NCBI GenBank assembly: GCA_945877815.1
Contig: CAMDWJ010000030.1
Span: 1 to 49,539 of the forward strand
From: Caenispirillum bisanense
GTDB lineage: Bacteria; Pseudomonadota; Alphaproteobacteria; Rhodospirillales; UBA2165
Reading direction: 5' to 3'
Length of the DNA stretch: 49,539 bases
This document shows, piece by piece, positions 1-7,081 of this stretch (position 1 is its first letter; every line of letters starts with the position of its first letter). The position numbers and the translations under genes are program-made. A model generated the notes under the pieces. The model made no database searches and had not been told where the DNA came from. It saw only the letters and a program-made list of their open reading frames with translations.

Positions 1-461
1 AATCTTTGTTTCTCGACGCGCCATTCGCCGCCCGATGCGTGCATATCGTCCGCCGGCACCGCCGCTTGATCTTCCGATTTCTTGAAATAAGGCAGGATGT
101 CGTCCCATCCCCAACCCGCGTTGCCCATCTGACGCCAGGTATCGTAGTCGCGCGCCTGACCGCGCATATAGATCATGCCGTTGATCGACGAGCATCCGCC
201 CAGCACCTTGCCGCGCGGATAGGAAATCGCGCGCCCATTGAGGCCGGGTTCGGCTTCGGTGGCGAAGCCCCAGTCGGTGCGCGGATTGCCCATGCAATAG
301 AGATAGCCGACGGGAATTTTGACCCAGATATAATCGTCCTTGCCGCCCGCTTCGATCAGCAAGACCTTGTTGCGCGGATCGGCGCTCAGGCGATTGGCGA
401 GCACACATCCCGCGCTGCCCGCTCCGACGACGATGTAATCGAAGGTGCCAAGATCTTTCAT
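1..461 (-). CDS. GMC-family FAD oxidoreductase (choline dehydrogenase-like), 5' part
   Basis: The minus strand reads open from an ATG at 461 off the left edge, giving the first 153 residues. The N-terminus carries the FAD dinucleotide motif VVGAGSAGCVLANRLS at about residues 11-26. An acidic LLIEAGG follows near 40, and the GMC signature YPRGKVLGGCSSINGMIY lies around 84-101. These are classic N-terminal features of glucose-methanol-choline oxidoreductases, flavoenzymes that oxidise primary alcohols such as choline or long-chain alcohols. The substrate cannot be told because the C-terminal domain is outside the window. It lies downstream of the cupin gene on the same strand, with about 200 bases and a RIME-like repeat between them, so co-transcription is uncertain. 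Confidence 0.95.
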   Translation of the reverse strand, partial: MKDLGTFDYIVVGAGSAGCVLANRLSADPRNKVLLIEAGGKDDYIWVKIPVGYLYCMGNPRTDWGFATEAEPGLNGRAISYPRGKVLGGCSSINGMIYMRGQARDYDTWRQMGNAGWGWDDILPYFKKSEDQAAVPADDMHASGGEWRVEKQR

Positions 462-517
462 CGCCGCCCGACGCGAATTGCATGTTCGAACTGTTCATGG
501 TGCGAGATCAAATTAGC

Positions 518-619
518 TCCGTCATGCCTGTACTTGTTACGGGCATCCACGCTTCTTTTCTCGTTTCGCACCGACGCGCTTAAGCCCGTGGATGGCCCGA
601 ACAAGTCGGGCCATGACGG
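518..619. repeat. RIME-like double-palindrome intergenic repeat
   Basis: About 102 bases hold two palindromic units facing each other. The left unit is GTCATGCCTGTACTTGTTAC followed by GGGCATCCACGC. The right unit is its diverged inverse, GTGGATGGCCCGAACAAGTC followed by GGGCCATGACGG. The outer ends CCGTCATG and CATGACGG are perfect inverted repeats. This two-palindrome architecture of about 100 bases matches RIME/REP-like intergenic elements I know from alphaproteobacteria. The right unit can also form GGGCC-ATGAC-GGCCC followed by six T (608-628), which could terminate plus-strand transcription. Confidence 0.75.
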
Positions 620-660
620 CCCTTTTTTAACCCGGATAACTCGACACGCGCGAACCATCG

Positions 661-1167
661 TCACGCGACCGGATCGGCATCGATCAGGATGAAGAATATC
701 TTGCACGGCTTGGTTCCTCGATTGGCCCACGCATGATAAGTGCCGCGTTGGATCACGACATCGCCCGTATTCAGATGCACTTCGGAATCGTCGAGCAGCA
801 TGTCGATCTCGCCGTCCATGACGATGGCGTAATCGACACTGTTGGTGCGGTGCATGCCGGGATGGCGGGCACCGACCGGCCGGTCGACGCCCTCCGGCGT
901 ATGGCCCGGAGCCGCATGGGCGCCGGTCTCTGGCATGAAATCGATGACCCGAAAAATCGAACCCTTCGCCGGCGGCGGAATGCCGATATCGACATCGCCT
1001 GCATCCGCATCGCCGGCATTCGTGGCCGGCGTGCGATCGGTCACCCATAAAAGGGCTTGGTCGATGGCGGGCAGAGTCCGCGTGCGTTTGGGCTGCCCAT
1101 CCGAGATGACGATGGCCTTGCCGTTTTTATCGTGCCCGGTGACGACCCTGCGAATATTCAAAGTCAT
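661..1167 (-). CDS. cupin-domain protein
   Basis: A 168-residue protein. The cupin beta-barrel is seen in the second half: an HPGMHRTNSVDYAIVMDGEI stretch (cupin motif 1, metal-binding His with Glu) and GDVVIQRGTYHAWANRG (motif 2 with the second metal His). Small single-domain cupins of this type bind a metal and act as sensors, isomerases or dioxygenases on small acids. The specific function is unknown. The ATG at 1167 is preceded by a GGGGGAGG ribosome binding site about 5 bases upstream. Its neighbour downstream is the GMC oxidoreductase, which suggests a small-molecule catabolic setting. Confidence 0.88.
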   Translation of the reverse strand: MTLNIRRVVTGHDKNGKAIVISDGQPKRTRTLPAIDQALLWVTDRTPATNAGDADAGDVDIGIPPPAKGSIFRVIDFMPETGAHAAPGHTPEGVDRPVGARHPGMHRTNSVDYAIVMDGEIDMLLDDSEVHLNTGDVVIQRGTYHAWANRGTKPCKIFFILIDADPVA

Positions 1168-1267
1168 GATGCCTCCCCCTTATTCGTGATTATGGAAGCA
1201 TCTTGCGGAAGGCAAAAAGCATTGTCCACCGCTTGCGAGGAGCCGTGCTGTTGGCCCAGCGAGTGAA

Positions 1268-1606
1268 TCAGCAAGTCCGGGGCTCAGTCATATCCAAAAT
1301 GAACAGACACAAAGCTTCTTCAGCTTCGGCCACAACCGGCCCCATTTCATTCGGCTTGCACGAACGCCATTGAAGCCACCCCCATAAACAATCGCTGTCT
1401 TCCTCCATCGCCGATGCCCGCACGCCTTTACCAATCCAAGGTCCTGTCCCCTCGACCTTCAACGGCGGAATGATGTGAAACATGAACGACGCTACTTCCG
1501 GGCTATCCCACCCACACTGAGCGTAAGCAGCGACCCCATCAATTTCCAAGTATGCTGCTAGCGGACCTTCTTGACCGTGATGCGTTATTATCAATGGCAA
1601 TCCCAT
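1268..1606 (-). CDS. hypothetical protein, 112 aa
   Basis: I do not recognise this protein. It has a balanced composition with many acidic residues, several Trp and Cys, and no signal peptide or membrane segment. The reading frame is open for 112 codons in a locally AT-richer stretch than the surrounding core genes, which fits recently acquired DNA. No strong ribosome binding site precedes the ATG at 1606. It sits at the edge of an accessory patch with a toxin-antitoxin remnant. It could be a chance frame, but the amino-acid mix looks protein-like. Confidence 0.45.
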   Translation of the reverse strand: MGLPLIITHHGQEGPLAAYLEIDGVAAYAQCGWDSPEVASFMFHIIPPLKVEGTGPWIGKGVRASAMEEDSDCLWGWLQWRSCKPNEMGPVVAEAEEALCLFILDMTEPRTC

Positions 1607-1721
1607 GTAGAGGGCATCCTGAAAATTTTAATTGCCAACTAAAACCCTTCATTTGCCAAGATGTTACGTTGGTGTCGCAGCAGTTGCCGCGCCTTCTAAC
1701 TCTACTCGGGCACTTCGGTAG

Positions 1722-1805
1722 AGTGCTATCAGTCGCGACGAAGACAAGAGCACGCAGAGGAAAGACATCGCGAAGGCAATCGAATTAGCAAAGGAGAACG
1801 AGTAA
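1722..1805 (+). pseudogene. C-terminal remnant of a HigB/RelE-like (Gp49-type) toxin
   Basis: Reading 1737-1805 gives DEDKSTQRKDIAKAIELAKE followed by NE and a stop. This strongly resembles the usual C-terminal tail (GGDKSTQ..DI..A..LAKEL) of the addiction-module killer protein family that precedes HigA-like antitoxins. The TAA stop shares its last base with the ATG of the antitoxin at 1805 (TAATG), the normal toxin-antitoxin overlap. Upstream, the same frame hits a stop at 1719-1721 and no toxin body is readable, so the toxin is truncated or scrambled. The family assignment is from memory of the motif. Confidence 0.6.
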
Positions 1806-1851
1806 TGCGCATTCGAAAAAGGCCGCGAAGCCCGTCATCAAGAAGGCCGGA

Positions 1852-2145
1852 GTGAAGAAGGAGTCGGTTCCTTTCGAGACCGCCGAATATTTCCAGACGC
1901 CCGAAGCGCAAGCCGAGCTTCTGGCCGATGCCTTCGAGAGCGGCGATGCCAATTATATCGCCCATGCCCTTGGTATCGTCGCCAAGGCGAAGGGGTGGAC
2001 CGCGCTGGCCGAGAAAACCGGCATGACGCGCGTCGGGTTGGCCAAAGCGTTTAGCGCGAAGGGCGATCCGCGACTATCGACGCTGACCAGCACCTTAAAG
2101 GCGCTCAATCTGAAACTATCCGTCGAGGTCGCTGACGCGGCCTGA
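1852..2145 (+). CDS. HigA-like addiction-module antitoxin (N-terminus probably frameshifted)
   Basis: A 97-residue product with the antitoxin layout: an N-terminal segment (FETAEYFQTPEAQAELLADA) followed by a helix-turn-helix near residues 42-75 (GWTALAEKTGMTRVGLAKAF). This is the pattern of the putative addiction-module antidote family that represses its own operon and blocks a RelE-like toxin. The longest open frame starts at GTG 1852. The natural start is more likely the ATG at 1805, which follows the AAGGAG at 1791-1796. From that ATG the frame is lost in a run of five A at 1816-1820. One additional A would give MRIRKKAAKPVIKKAGVKKE and join the two parts. Either the gene is degenerate or the base call is wrong. 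The partner toxin is a remnant. Confidence 0.75.
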   Translation: MKKESVPFETAEYFQTPEAQAELLADAFESGDANYIAHALGIVAKAKGWTALAEKTGMTRVGLAKAFSAKGDPRLSTLTSTLKALNLKLSVEVADAA

Positions 2146-2298
2146 GCCCACGATGCGCGATGCAATGTTATCGATAAGGACATTGTACCGCGTCAGCTCG
2201 CGACGGAAGCGATGGCAGGCTGAACGAGAGTCATCCCGACCGGGCGGCTTGGCACGAACTTGACCCGCCAATGGGGCGGGTTTAATCCTTTTCCCTGT

Positions 2299-2374
<76 letters not shown>

Positions 2375-2429
2375 TTCTTTTCAATGCATTGAGCGATTTT
2401 TTAGAGTTTATCTAAGGTTTGTATTTCTC

Positions 2430-2451
2430 TTAGGCGACACCTTAGGCGACA
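2430..2451. repeat. direct repeat TTAGGCGACA x2
   Basis: TTAGGCGACA occurs at 2430-2439 and again at 2442-2451, a 12-base period, about 56 bases after the tRNA-Thr CCA. Short direct repeats at this distance from a tRNA 3' end resemble integrase arm sites, but no integrase gene is present. The function is an inference. Confidence 0.4.
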
Positions 2452-2550
2452 AAAAAACGCCGAGATTTGATTCACAAATTTACTTTCCTGATGGCGAGTT
2501 CGCAGGCCGCATTCGCCAGTCCGCGTTTGTCGCCTGATCCGCGAAGGCAG

Positions 2551-2575
2551 AAAAAAGCCGCCCGAGAAAGGCGGC
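2551..2575 (-). terminator. intrinsic terminator, minus strand
   Basis: GCCGCC at 2557-2562 and GGCGGC at 2570-2575 form a 6-bp GC stem with a 7-base loop. On the minus strand the stem is followed by six U (A run at 2551-2556). No intact minus-strand gene ends here, so it probably belonged to a lost gene. Confidence 0.6.
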
Positions 2576-2967
2576 GAGTTGGACTAGGGTTACCTGATCC
2601 TTCGTGTCGGGGGACACTCATCGATCAGTCATTCAAAAATACACTTTATCTGCCACCCGCAAAGCGCGCTTAAGGTGTAGGCGTAATACGTTAGGTTAGT
2701 CATCGGACGACAACTCCGAACGCAGTTAACGCGGCCCATATTATTGCGATGCCGCAACGATCCCTGATTCAATTGACGACCACTTAGATCAGGCTACCGA
2801 GCCTGCCCCCATCGTCAACCTCTGGCTATTCGCGGCGAACTGCGATCGTCGAAACATGACGGACTTCCAGTCTGCGTTTCTAACGGTCGAGTTTTAGCTG
2901 CACGATCCGTCGATCTTCCGTCAGGTGTCATCGTTAGCTGCGTGACCAGCTACATGGGGGGAATGTC

Positions 2968-3048
2968 ATGCAGGCGTTGTTAGTGGCGGTGTTGCTGTTA
3001 TGGGCGGGCGAAGCGACAGCGGAGGAGGACAGACGTCTTCTTCCCTAA
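2968..3048 (+). CDS. 26-residue ORF resembling a signal peptide
   Basis: ATG at 2968 follows a GGGGGGAA ribosome binding site at about 2957-2963. The product starts MQALLVAVLLLWAGEATAEE and ends after 26 residues. It has a hydrophobic core and an A-T-A cleavage-like site but no mature protein. It may be a truncated 5' end of a secreted-protein gene or a leader peptide. No homolog was recognised. Confidence 0.35.
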   Translation: MQALLVAVLLLWAGEATAEEDRRLLP

Positions 3049-3069
3049 TTTCGAGGCCAGGGGGCGACG

Positions 3070-3114
3070 ATGAGCAAAGGTAATTTCAGCGACGATTTTA
3101 AAAGAGCTGCGGCG
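3070..3114 (+). mobile_element. IS3-type transposase OrfA N-terminal remnant
   Basis: The frame from ATG 3070 begins MSKGNFSDDFKRAA, which matches the usual beginning (M.KR.FSDDFKRDAV) of IS3-family OrfA transposases. After about 13 residues the sequence turns into an Ala/Gly-rich frame unlike a transposase, so only the extreme 5' end of the element is left. A GGGGGCGACG stretch precedes the ATG. The match is short and from memory. Confidence 0.4.
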
Positions 3115-3277
3115 GCCCCGGGTTCTGCGGCGGTCGCCTGTTCGGGTACTGGCGGGGCTGCCGTGGGCCTGGTGACAGCCTTCACGGCTCGGGGAGTCCG
3201 GGCGCTCCGGCGGGCTGGTGCCATAAGATGTTCTCCGACCACCGCGTTTCCGGCGGGGTCCGCCACAGCTTTGCGTA

Positions 3278-3306
3278 GATACCCAAATATAGTATATATT
3301 GGTATC
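3278..3306. promoter_or_regulatory. ParD-type operator palindrome
   Basis: A 29-base near-perfect palindrome centred at 3292. The arms GATACC (3278-3283) and GGTATC (3301-3306) flank an AT-rich core, and only two of the fourteen base pairs fail to match. It ends 11 bases before the ATG of parD. ParD antitoxins repress their own promoter through such sites, so it most likely overlaps the promoter of the pair. Confidence 0.7.
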
Positions 3307-3317
3307 AGGAGGCTCGA

Positions 3318-3563
3318 ATGGCCAAAAACACCTCGATCACCCTTGGCGATCACTTCGCCGACTTCATCGATGAGCAAGTAGCTCATGGCCGGTTCGGCTC
3401 GGCGAGCGAAGTGGTGCGCGCGGGACTGCGATTGCTCGAAGAACACGAGGCGAAGGTGAAGGCGTTGCGGGACGCCTTGATCGCCGGTGAGCAATCTGGG
3501 CCGCCCACCGAATTCGACAATCGCGCATTCCTCCGACGAATGCGCGACAAGCATGTCCGGTGA
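3318..3563 (+). CDS. parD: ParD-family antitoxin
   Basis: An 81-residue protein with the ribbon-helix-helix start typical of ParD/CopG antitoxins (TSITLGDHFADFIDEQVAHG). The helical SASEVVRAGLRLLEEHE follows near residues 28-44, with a disordered C-terminal toxin-binding tail. It neutralises the ParE toxin encoded next and, with it, represses the operon. AGGAGG lies 6 bases before the ATG. A palindromic operator sits just upstream. Length and layout are normal for the family, and the gene appears intact. Confidence 0.93.
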   Translation: MAKNTSITLGDHFADFIDEQVAHGRFGSASEVVRAGLRLLEEHEAKVKALRDALIAGEQSGPPTEFDNRAFLRRMRDKHVR

Positions 3564-3852
3564 CGTCCGCCCGGACAAACTCTCCCCTCTGGCGGAAGCC
3601 GATCTGGAAGAAATCTGGCTCTACACGTTCAAGACGTGGTCGCTCGAACAGGCAGATTCTTATCACGCTGACATCGTGGCGGCATTTGAAGGGCTCGCGG
3701 CAGGGGTGAAGGTTGGGCATGCTGTCGATGTCCGCGACGGCTATTTCAATTACGCAGTCGGATCGCATTTCGTGTTTTACCGCCAATCCGATTCCAGCCG
3801 CGCTGTCGTCCGCATCTTGCATCAGCGCATGGATCCCGCCGCGCATCTTTGA
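3553..3852 (+). CDS. parE: ParE-family toxin
   Basis: A 99-residue protein from ATG 3553 that overlaps the parD end by 11 bases. An earlier in-frame start at 3487 would run far into parD and is less likely. It shows the RelE/ParE fold signature: LSPLAEADLEEIWLYT at the N-terminus, a central GHAVDVRDGYFNYAVGSHFV and RAVVRILHQRMDPAAHL at the end. ParE toxins poison DNA gyrase, whereas related RelE toxins cut mRNA. The H..RMD end fits ParE. Complete with no visible lesion. Confidence 0.92.
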   Translation: MSGDVRPDKLSPLAEADLEEIWLYTFKTWSLEQADSYHADIVAAFEGLAAGVKVGHAVDVRDGYFNYAVGSHFVFYRQSDSSRAVVRILHQRMDPAAHL

Positions 3853-4050
3853 GGTGTGCGAAATTGATAAGTACGAGAGCCGGAGTCCGCCATTAGCCGT
3901 CCACCATCGAGAATGTCGCTGCCCCCCCGCCGCTCCGCCACAGGACCGGATTGCCCCGCGGCACCTAGTCTTGGCGCAACGCCCATGATAAGAACCTGTC
4001 CCAAGGTGGCCTTTTTGCGGTCGTCGCGTATTTACGATGGGGAGATTTCA

Positions 4051-5031
4051 ATGAAACGTTTTCAAAAATTGACGTTATCGCTGGGAGCTTTGGCGCTGGG
4101 TGGATTGCTTGCACTGCCCGGCACCGCCCAGGCCCAATATCCGGATAAAGATATTCACGTCATTTGCGGCTATGCCCCGGGTACCGGTGCCGACATCATC
4201 ACACGCTATTTCGCCGAAAAACTGGCCAAAGCGTCGGGCCGTACGGTTATCGTCGAAAACAAAGACGGCGCGCTGACGACCATTGCAGCGACAACCTTTA
4301 AGGCCGCGAAACCCGACGGTTATACACTGATGATCACCGCGGGCAATTCGACGCTCTCTTCGGCGCCGCATCTGTTCAAGCAGATCAATTACGATCCGAA
4401 GACCGACTTCGAACCGATTCACACGCTCATCAAGCTACCGTTCATGGTCGGTGTCGATCCATCCTCGCCGATCAAAACGCTTGCGGAATTGACGGCGACG
4501 CTGAAGGCAAAGGGCGACAAGGCGACCTACGGCTATTCCAGCGCCTTCGCGCAGGTTTCGACCGAACTTTATCAGTCGATGGCAGGCACCAATGCGCTGG
4601 GCGTTTCGTATAAGGGCACGCCTCAGGTGATGCCGGACTTGGCGTCGGGCCAGATCGACTTCATCTTCAGCGACGCGACGTTCTTGCTGGGGCAGGCAGA
4701 GCAGAACCGCTTCCGTCCGTTGGCCGTGACGTTCGCCGAAGGCACCTCGATCGCGCCGACTATCCCTGGCATGAAGGCCGCCGGCCTGCCGGGCTACGAT
4801 CTAGGCGCATGGTGGCTTGCGATGGCGCCGAAAGGTACACCGGCCGAAATCATCAAGAAACTCGAAGGCCTGTTCGCGCAGATCGTTGCCGATCCGCAGA
4901 CCAAGACCGACATGGTCCGCTTCGGTGCCGAGCCTTATATGGCCGGTTCCGCCGCGATCAAACAGATGATCCCCGGCGACATCGACAATTGGGGCAAATA
5001 CGCGAAGCTCGCAAAGATCCAACCGCAATAG
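4051..5031 (+). CDS. tctC: TTT-family solute-binding protein (Bug/TctC)
   Basis: A 326-residue periplasmic binding protein. The ATG at 4051 follows GGGGAG. A longer open frame upstream lacks a ribosome binding site and would place the signal peptide internally. Residues 1-26 are a Sec signal peptide ending AQA. The mature part has Bug-family features: YPDKDIHVICGYAPGTGADI near the N-terminus, A.TFKAAKPDGYTLMI, and the DLASGQIDFIFSD stretch. Bug proteins bind carboxylates such as citrate, nicotinate or terephthalate and hand them to the TctAB membrane pair encoded next. The ligand cannot be predicted. A 15-bp hairpin follows the gene. Confidence 0.95.
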   Translation: MKRFQKLTLSLGALALGGLLALPGTAQAQYPDKDIHVICGYAPGTGADIITRYFAEKLAKASGRTVIVENKDGALTTIAATTFKAAKPDGYTLMITAGNSTLSSAPHLFKQINYDPKTDFEPIHTLIKLPFMVGVDPSSPIKTLAELTATLKAKGDKATYGYSSAFAQVSTELYQSMAGTNALGVSYKGTPQVMPDLASGQIDFIFSDATFLLGQAEQNRFRPLAVTFAEGTSIAPTIPGMKAAGLPGYDLGAWWLAMAPKGTPAEIIKKLEGLFAQIVADPQTKTDMVRFGAEPYMAGSAAIKQMIPGDIDNWGKYAKLAKIQPQ

Positions 5032-5041
5032 CCGAAATCTG

Positions 5042-5078
5042 ACCGGCCCGCGCTGCTTGAATTGCAGCGCGGGCCGGT
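5042..5078 (+). terminator. strong intercistronic hairpin between tctC and tctB
   Basis: ACCGGCCCGCGCTGC (5042-5056) and GCAGCGCGGGCCGGT (5064-5078) form a perfect 15-bp stem with a 7-base loop. Only TTCATATT follows rather than a U tract. This suits partial termination or 3' protection of the tctC message, giving more binding protein than membrane subunits. Confidence 0.75.
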
Positions 5079-5102
5079 TTCATATTCACCGGAACGCCAA
5101 TC

Positions 5103-5558
5103 ATGATACGCCTTAAAAAGCCCCAAGACCTGGGCGCGGCAATCTTGTTTATCCTGCTCGGCTGCATCTGCCTGTGGTTTGGCCGCGACTATCGCTTCGG
5201 CACCCTCGCACGCATGGGCCCAGGATTCTTTCCGCTCACGCTGAGCTGGCTTCTCATCGGCTTCGGGATTGTCATCGGGGGATTGGCGTTTTCGTTCAGC
5301 GAGGGGCCCAAGGTCGCAACCCCCAATTGGCGCGGCCTGTCGATTGTTACCGTTGCGATCATTTTGTTCGGAGCATTGATCAATAGCGCTGGGCTTTTGG
5401 TAACCGCCTTCGTCGTTCCCTTAATCGCCGCATTCGCCTCCACCGAGGTCCGGCGGAAAGAAGCGCTGATCCTAAGCGCGATCGTGTCTATCGCGTGCGT
5501 GGCGGTCTTCGTCTACGGACTGCGTCAGCCAATACCAGTCTTCTTCGGGGATTATTAG
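5103..5558 (+). CDS. tctB: TTT-family small membrane subunit (TctB)
   Basis: A 151-residue membrane protein with four hydrophobic segments (about residues 11-28, 42-66, 79-112 possibly as two, and 122-140). The RMGPGFFPLTLSWLLIGFG stretch is characteristic of TctB. It forms the small integral subunit of the secondary tripartite tricarboxylate transporter and works with TctA in the inner membrane. It starts 71 bases after tctC, across a hairpin, and ends 3 bases before tctA, so translation of tctB and tctA is likely coupled. Confidence 0.93.
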   Translation: MIRLKKPQDLGAAILFILLGCICLWFGRDYRFGTLARMGPGFFPLTLSWLLIGFGIVIGGLAFSFSEGPKVATPNWRGLSIVTVAIILFGALINSAGLLVTAFVVPLIAAFASTEVRRKEALILSAIVSIACVAVFVYGLRQPIPVFFGDY

Positions 5559-5561
5559 CCC

Positions 5562-7061
5562 ATGGACGTTATCGCCAATCTTACTTACGGCTTCGGGCTT
5601 GTCTTCACGTTCCAGAACCTAGGTTTCTGCCTGATCGGCTGCATGCTCGGTACCCTGATCGGCGTGCTGCCCGGCATCGGTCCCATCGCGACCGTCGCGA
5701 TGCTGCTGCCGGCCACCTACGGCCTCGATCCCCTCTCCTCGCTCGTCATGCTCGCCGGCATCTACTACGGCGCGCAATACGGCGGCTCGACAACGGCCAT
5801 CCTCATCAACATGCCGGGCGAAACTTCGTCGGTCGTAACATGTCTGGACGGCTATCAGATGGCGCGCAATGGGCGCGCGGGCTCGGCGCTCGCAATAGCC
5901 GCACTCGGCTCGTTCTTCGCGGGTTGCGTCGGCACGGTCTTCATTGCTGCCTTCGCGCCAATATTGGCGGCCTTGTCGCAAAAATTTGCCTCGCCCGAAT
6001 ATTTCGCGTTGATGGCCTTGGGTCTGATCGCCGCCGTCGTCATGGCGCGCGGATCGGTCCTGAAAGCGCTGGCCATGATTTTCGCGGGCTTGCTGTTCGG
6101 GATTGTCGGCACCGACGTGCAGACCGGCCTTGCGCGCTATACGTTCGGCATCTCAGAACTATGGGACGGCATCGGATTCTTGCCGGTCGTCATGGGCCTG
6201 TTCGGCATTGTCGAAGTCGTCATGAACTTGGAGCGTCCCCAGGAACGCAAATTGCTCGATACCAAGATCACGGGTCTGTGGCCCAACATGCAGGAATTCA
6301 AACAGTGCTGGCCGGCCGTCCTGCGCGGGACCGGTATCGGCTCGCTGCTGGGCATCCTGCCGGGCGGAGGCGCGGTCTTGGCGTCCTTTGCCAGCTACAC
6401 GACGGAGAAGCGGCTCGCGAAAGATCCGTCGCGCTTCGGCAAGGGCGCTCCAGAAGGTGTGGCAGGGCCTGAATCGGCCAATAACGCCGCGGCGCAGACT
6501 TCGTTCATTCCGCTGCTGACGCTCGGCATCCCCGGCAACGTTATGATGGCATTGATGATGGGCGCCTTGATCATCCAAGGCATGAATCCGGGCGCGGCCG
6601 TGCTCGACAAACGGCCCGATCTGTTCTGGGGCATCGTCGCCAGCATGTGGATCGGCAATTTGATGCTGTTGGTCATCAACCTGCCGATGATCGGCATGTG
6701 GGTGAAGGTGCTGAAGGTTCCCTATCGGGCGTTGTTCCCCATCATCCTGGTGCTGAGCCTGATCGGCATCTACACGATCAACAATAGCCTGATGGACATC
6801 TGGCTGACGGCGTTCTTCTGCCTGCTCGGCTATATGTTCGTGAAGTTCGATATGGAGCCGACACCGTTCGTGCTGGCCTTCATCCTCGGCCCGCAGATGG
6901 AGGACAATCTGCGCCGCTCGATGACCCTGTCGCGCGGAGACCCGATGATCTTCGTCAATCGGCCGATCACGCTGACGCTGTTGCTGATCGCCGCGTTCGT
7001 CCTGCTTCTGGTGATATTGCCGTCGATCCGCAAAAAACGCGAAGAAGCGTTCCAGGAATAA
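5562..7061 (+). CDS. tctA: TTT-family large membrane subunit (TctA)
   Basis: A 499-residue polytopic protein of typical TctA length with about ten to twelve hydrophobic segments. Family hallmarks are GTLIGVLPGIGPIATVAMLL near residue 29, YYGAQYGGSTTAILINMPGE near 70, and a second repeat-like LLGILPGGGAVLASFASY near 262. It is the channel-forming subunit driving ion-coupled uptake of the carboxylate delivered by the binding protein. It ends with a basic KKREEAF tail. The next gene is on the other strand. Confidence 0.97.
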   Translation: MDVIANLTYGFGLVFTFQNLGFCLIGCMLGTLIGVLPGIGPIATVAMLLPATYGLDPLSSLVMLAGIYYGAQYGGSTTAILINMPGETSSVVTCLDGYQMARNGRAGSALAIAALGSFFAGCVGTVFIAAFAPILAALSQKFASPEYFALMALGLIAAVVMARGSVLKALAMIFAGLLFGIVGTDVQTGLARYTFGISELWDGIGFLPVVMGLFGIVEVVMNLERPQERKLLDTKITGLWPNMQEFKQCWPAVLRGTGIGSLLGILPGGGAVLASFASYTTEKRLAKDPSRFGKGAPEGVAGPESANNAAAQTSFIPLLTLGIPGNVMMALMMGALIIQGMNPGAAVLDKRPDLFWGIVASMWIGNLMLLVINLPMIGMWVKVLKVPYRALFPIILVLSLIGIYTINNSLMDIWLTAFFCLLGYMFVKFDMEPTPFVLAFILGPQMEDNLRRSMTLSRGDPMIFVNRPITLTLLLIAAFVLLLVILPSIRKKREEAFQE

Positions 7062-7081
7062 ATAGCCGCCCGGTTGGACGT

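Larger units (their letters stand above)
2375..2967. other. gene-poor 3' flank of tRNA-Thr
   Basis: About 590 bases without a convincing gene. The composition is lower in GC than the core genes. It holds a pair of short direct repeats and a minus-strand terminator hairpin, both listed separately. A TTG-started frame of 68 codons at 2467-2673 has no ribosome binding site and low-complexity Arg/Pro content, so I do not call it. I found no second copy of the tRNA 3' end in the window that would mark an attR. Confidence 0.5.

Noticed and set aside
2467-2673. A 68-codon TTG-started plus-strand frame after tRNA-Thr
   Set aside because: No ribosome binding site, Arg/Pro-rich low complexity, and it crosses a minus-strand terminator hairpin.
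5495-6472. A 325-codon plus-strand frame overlapping TctA
   Set aside because: Out-of-frame product of tctA, Arg-rich and without hydrophobic segments, whereas TctA is unmistakable in the other frame.
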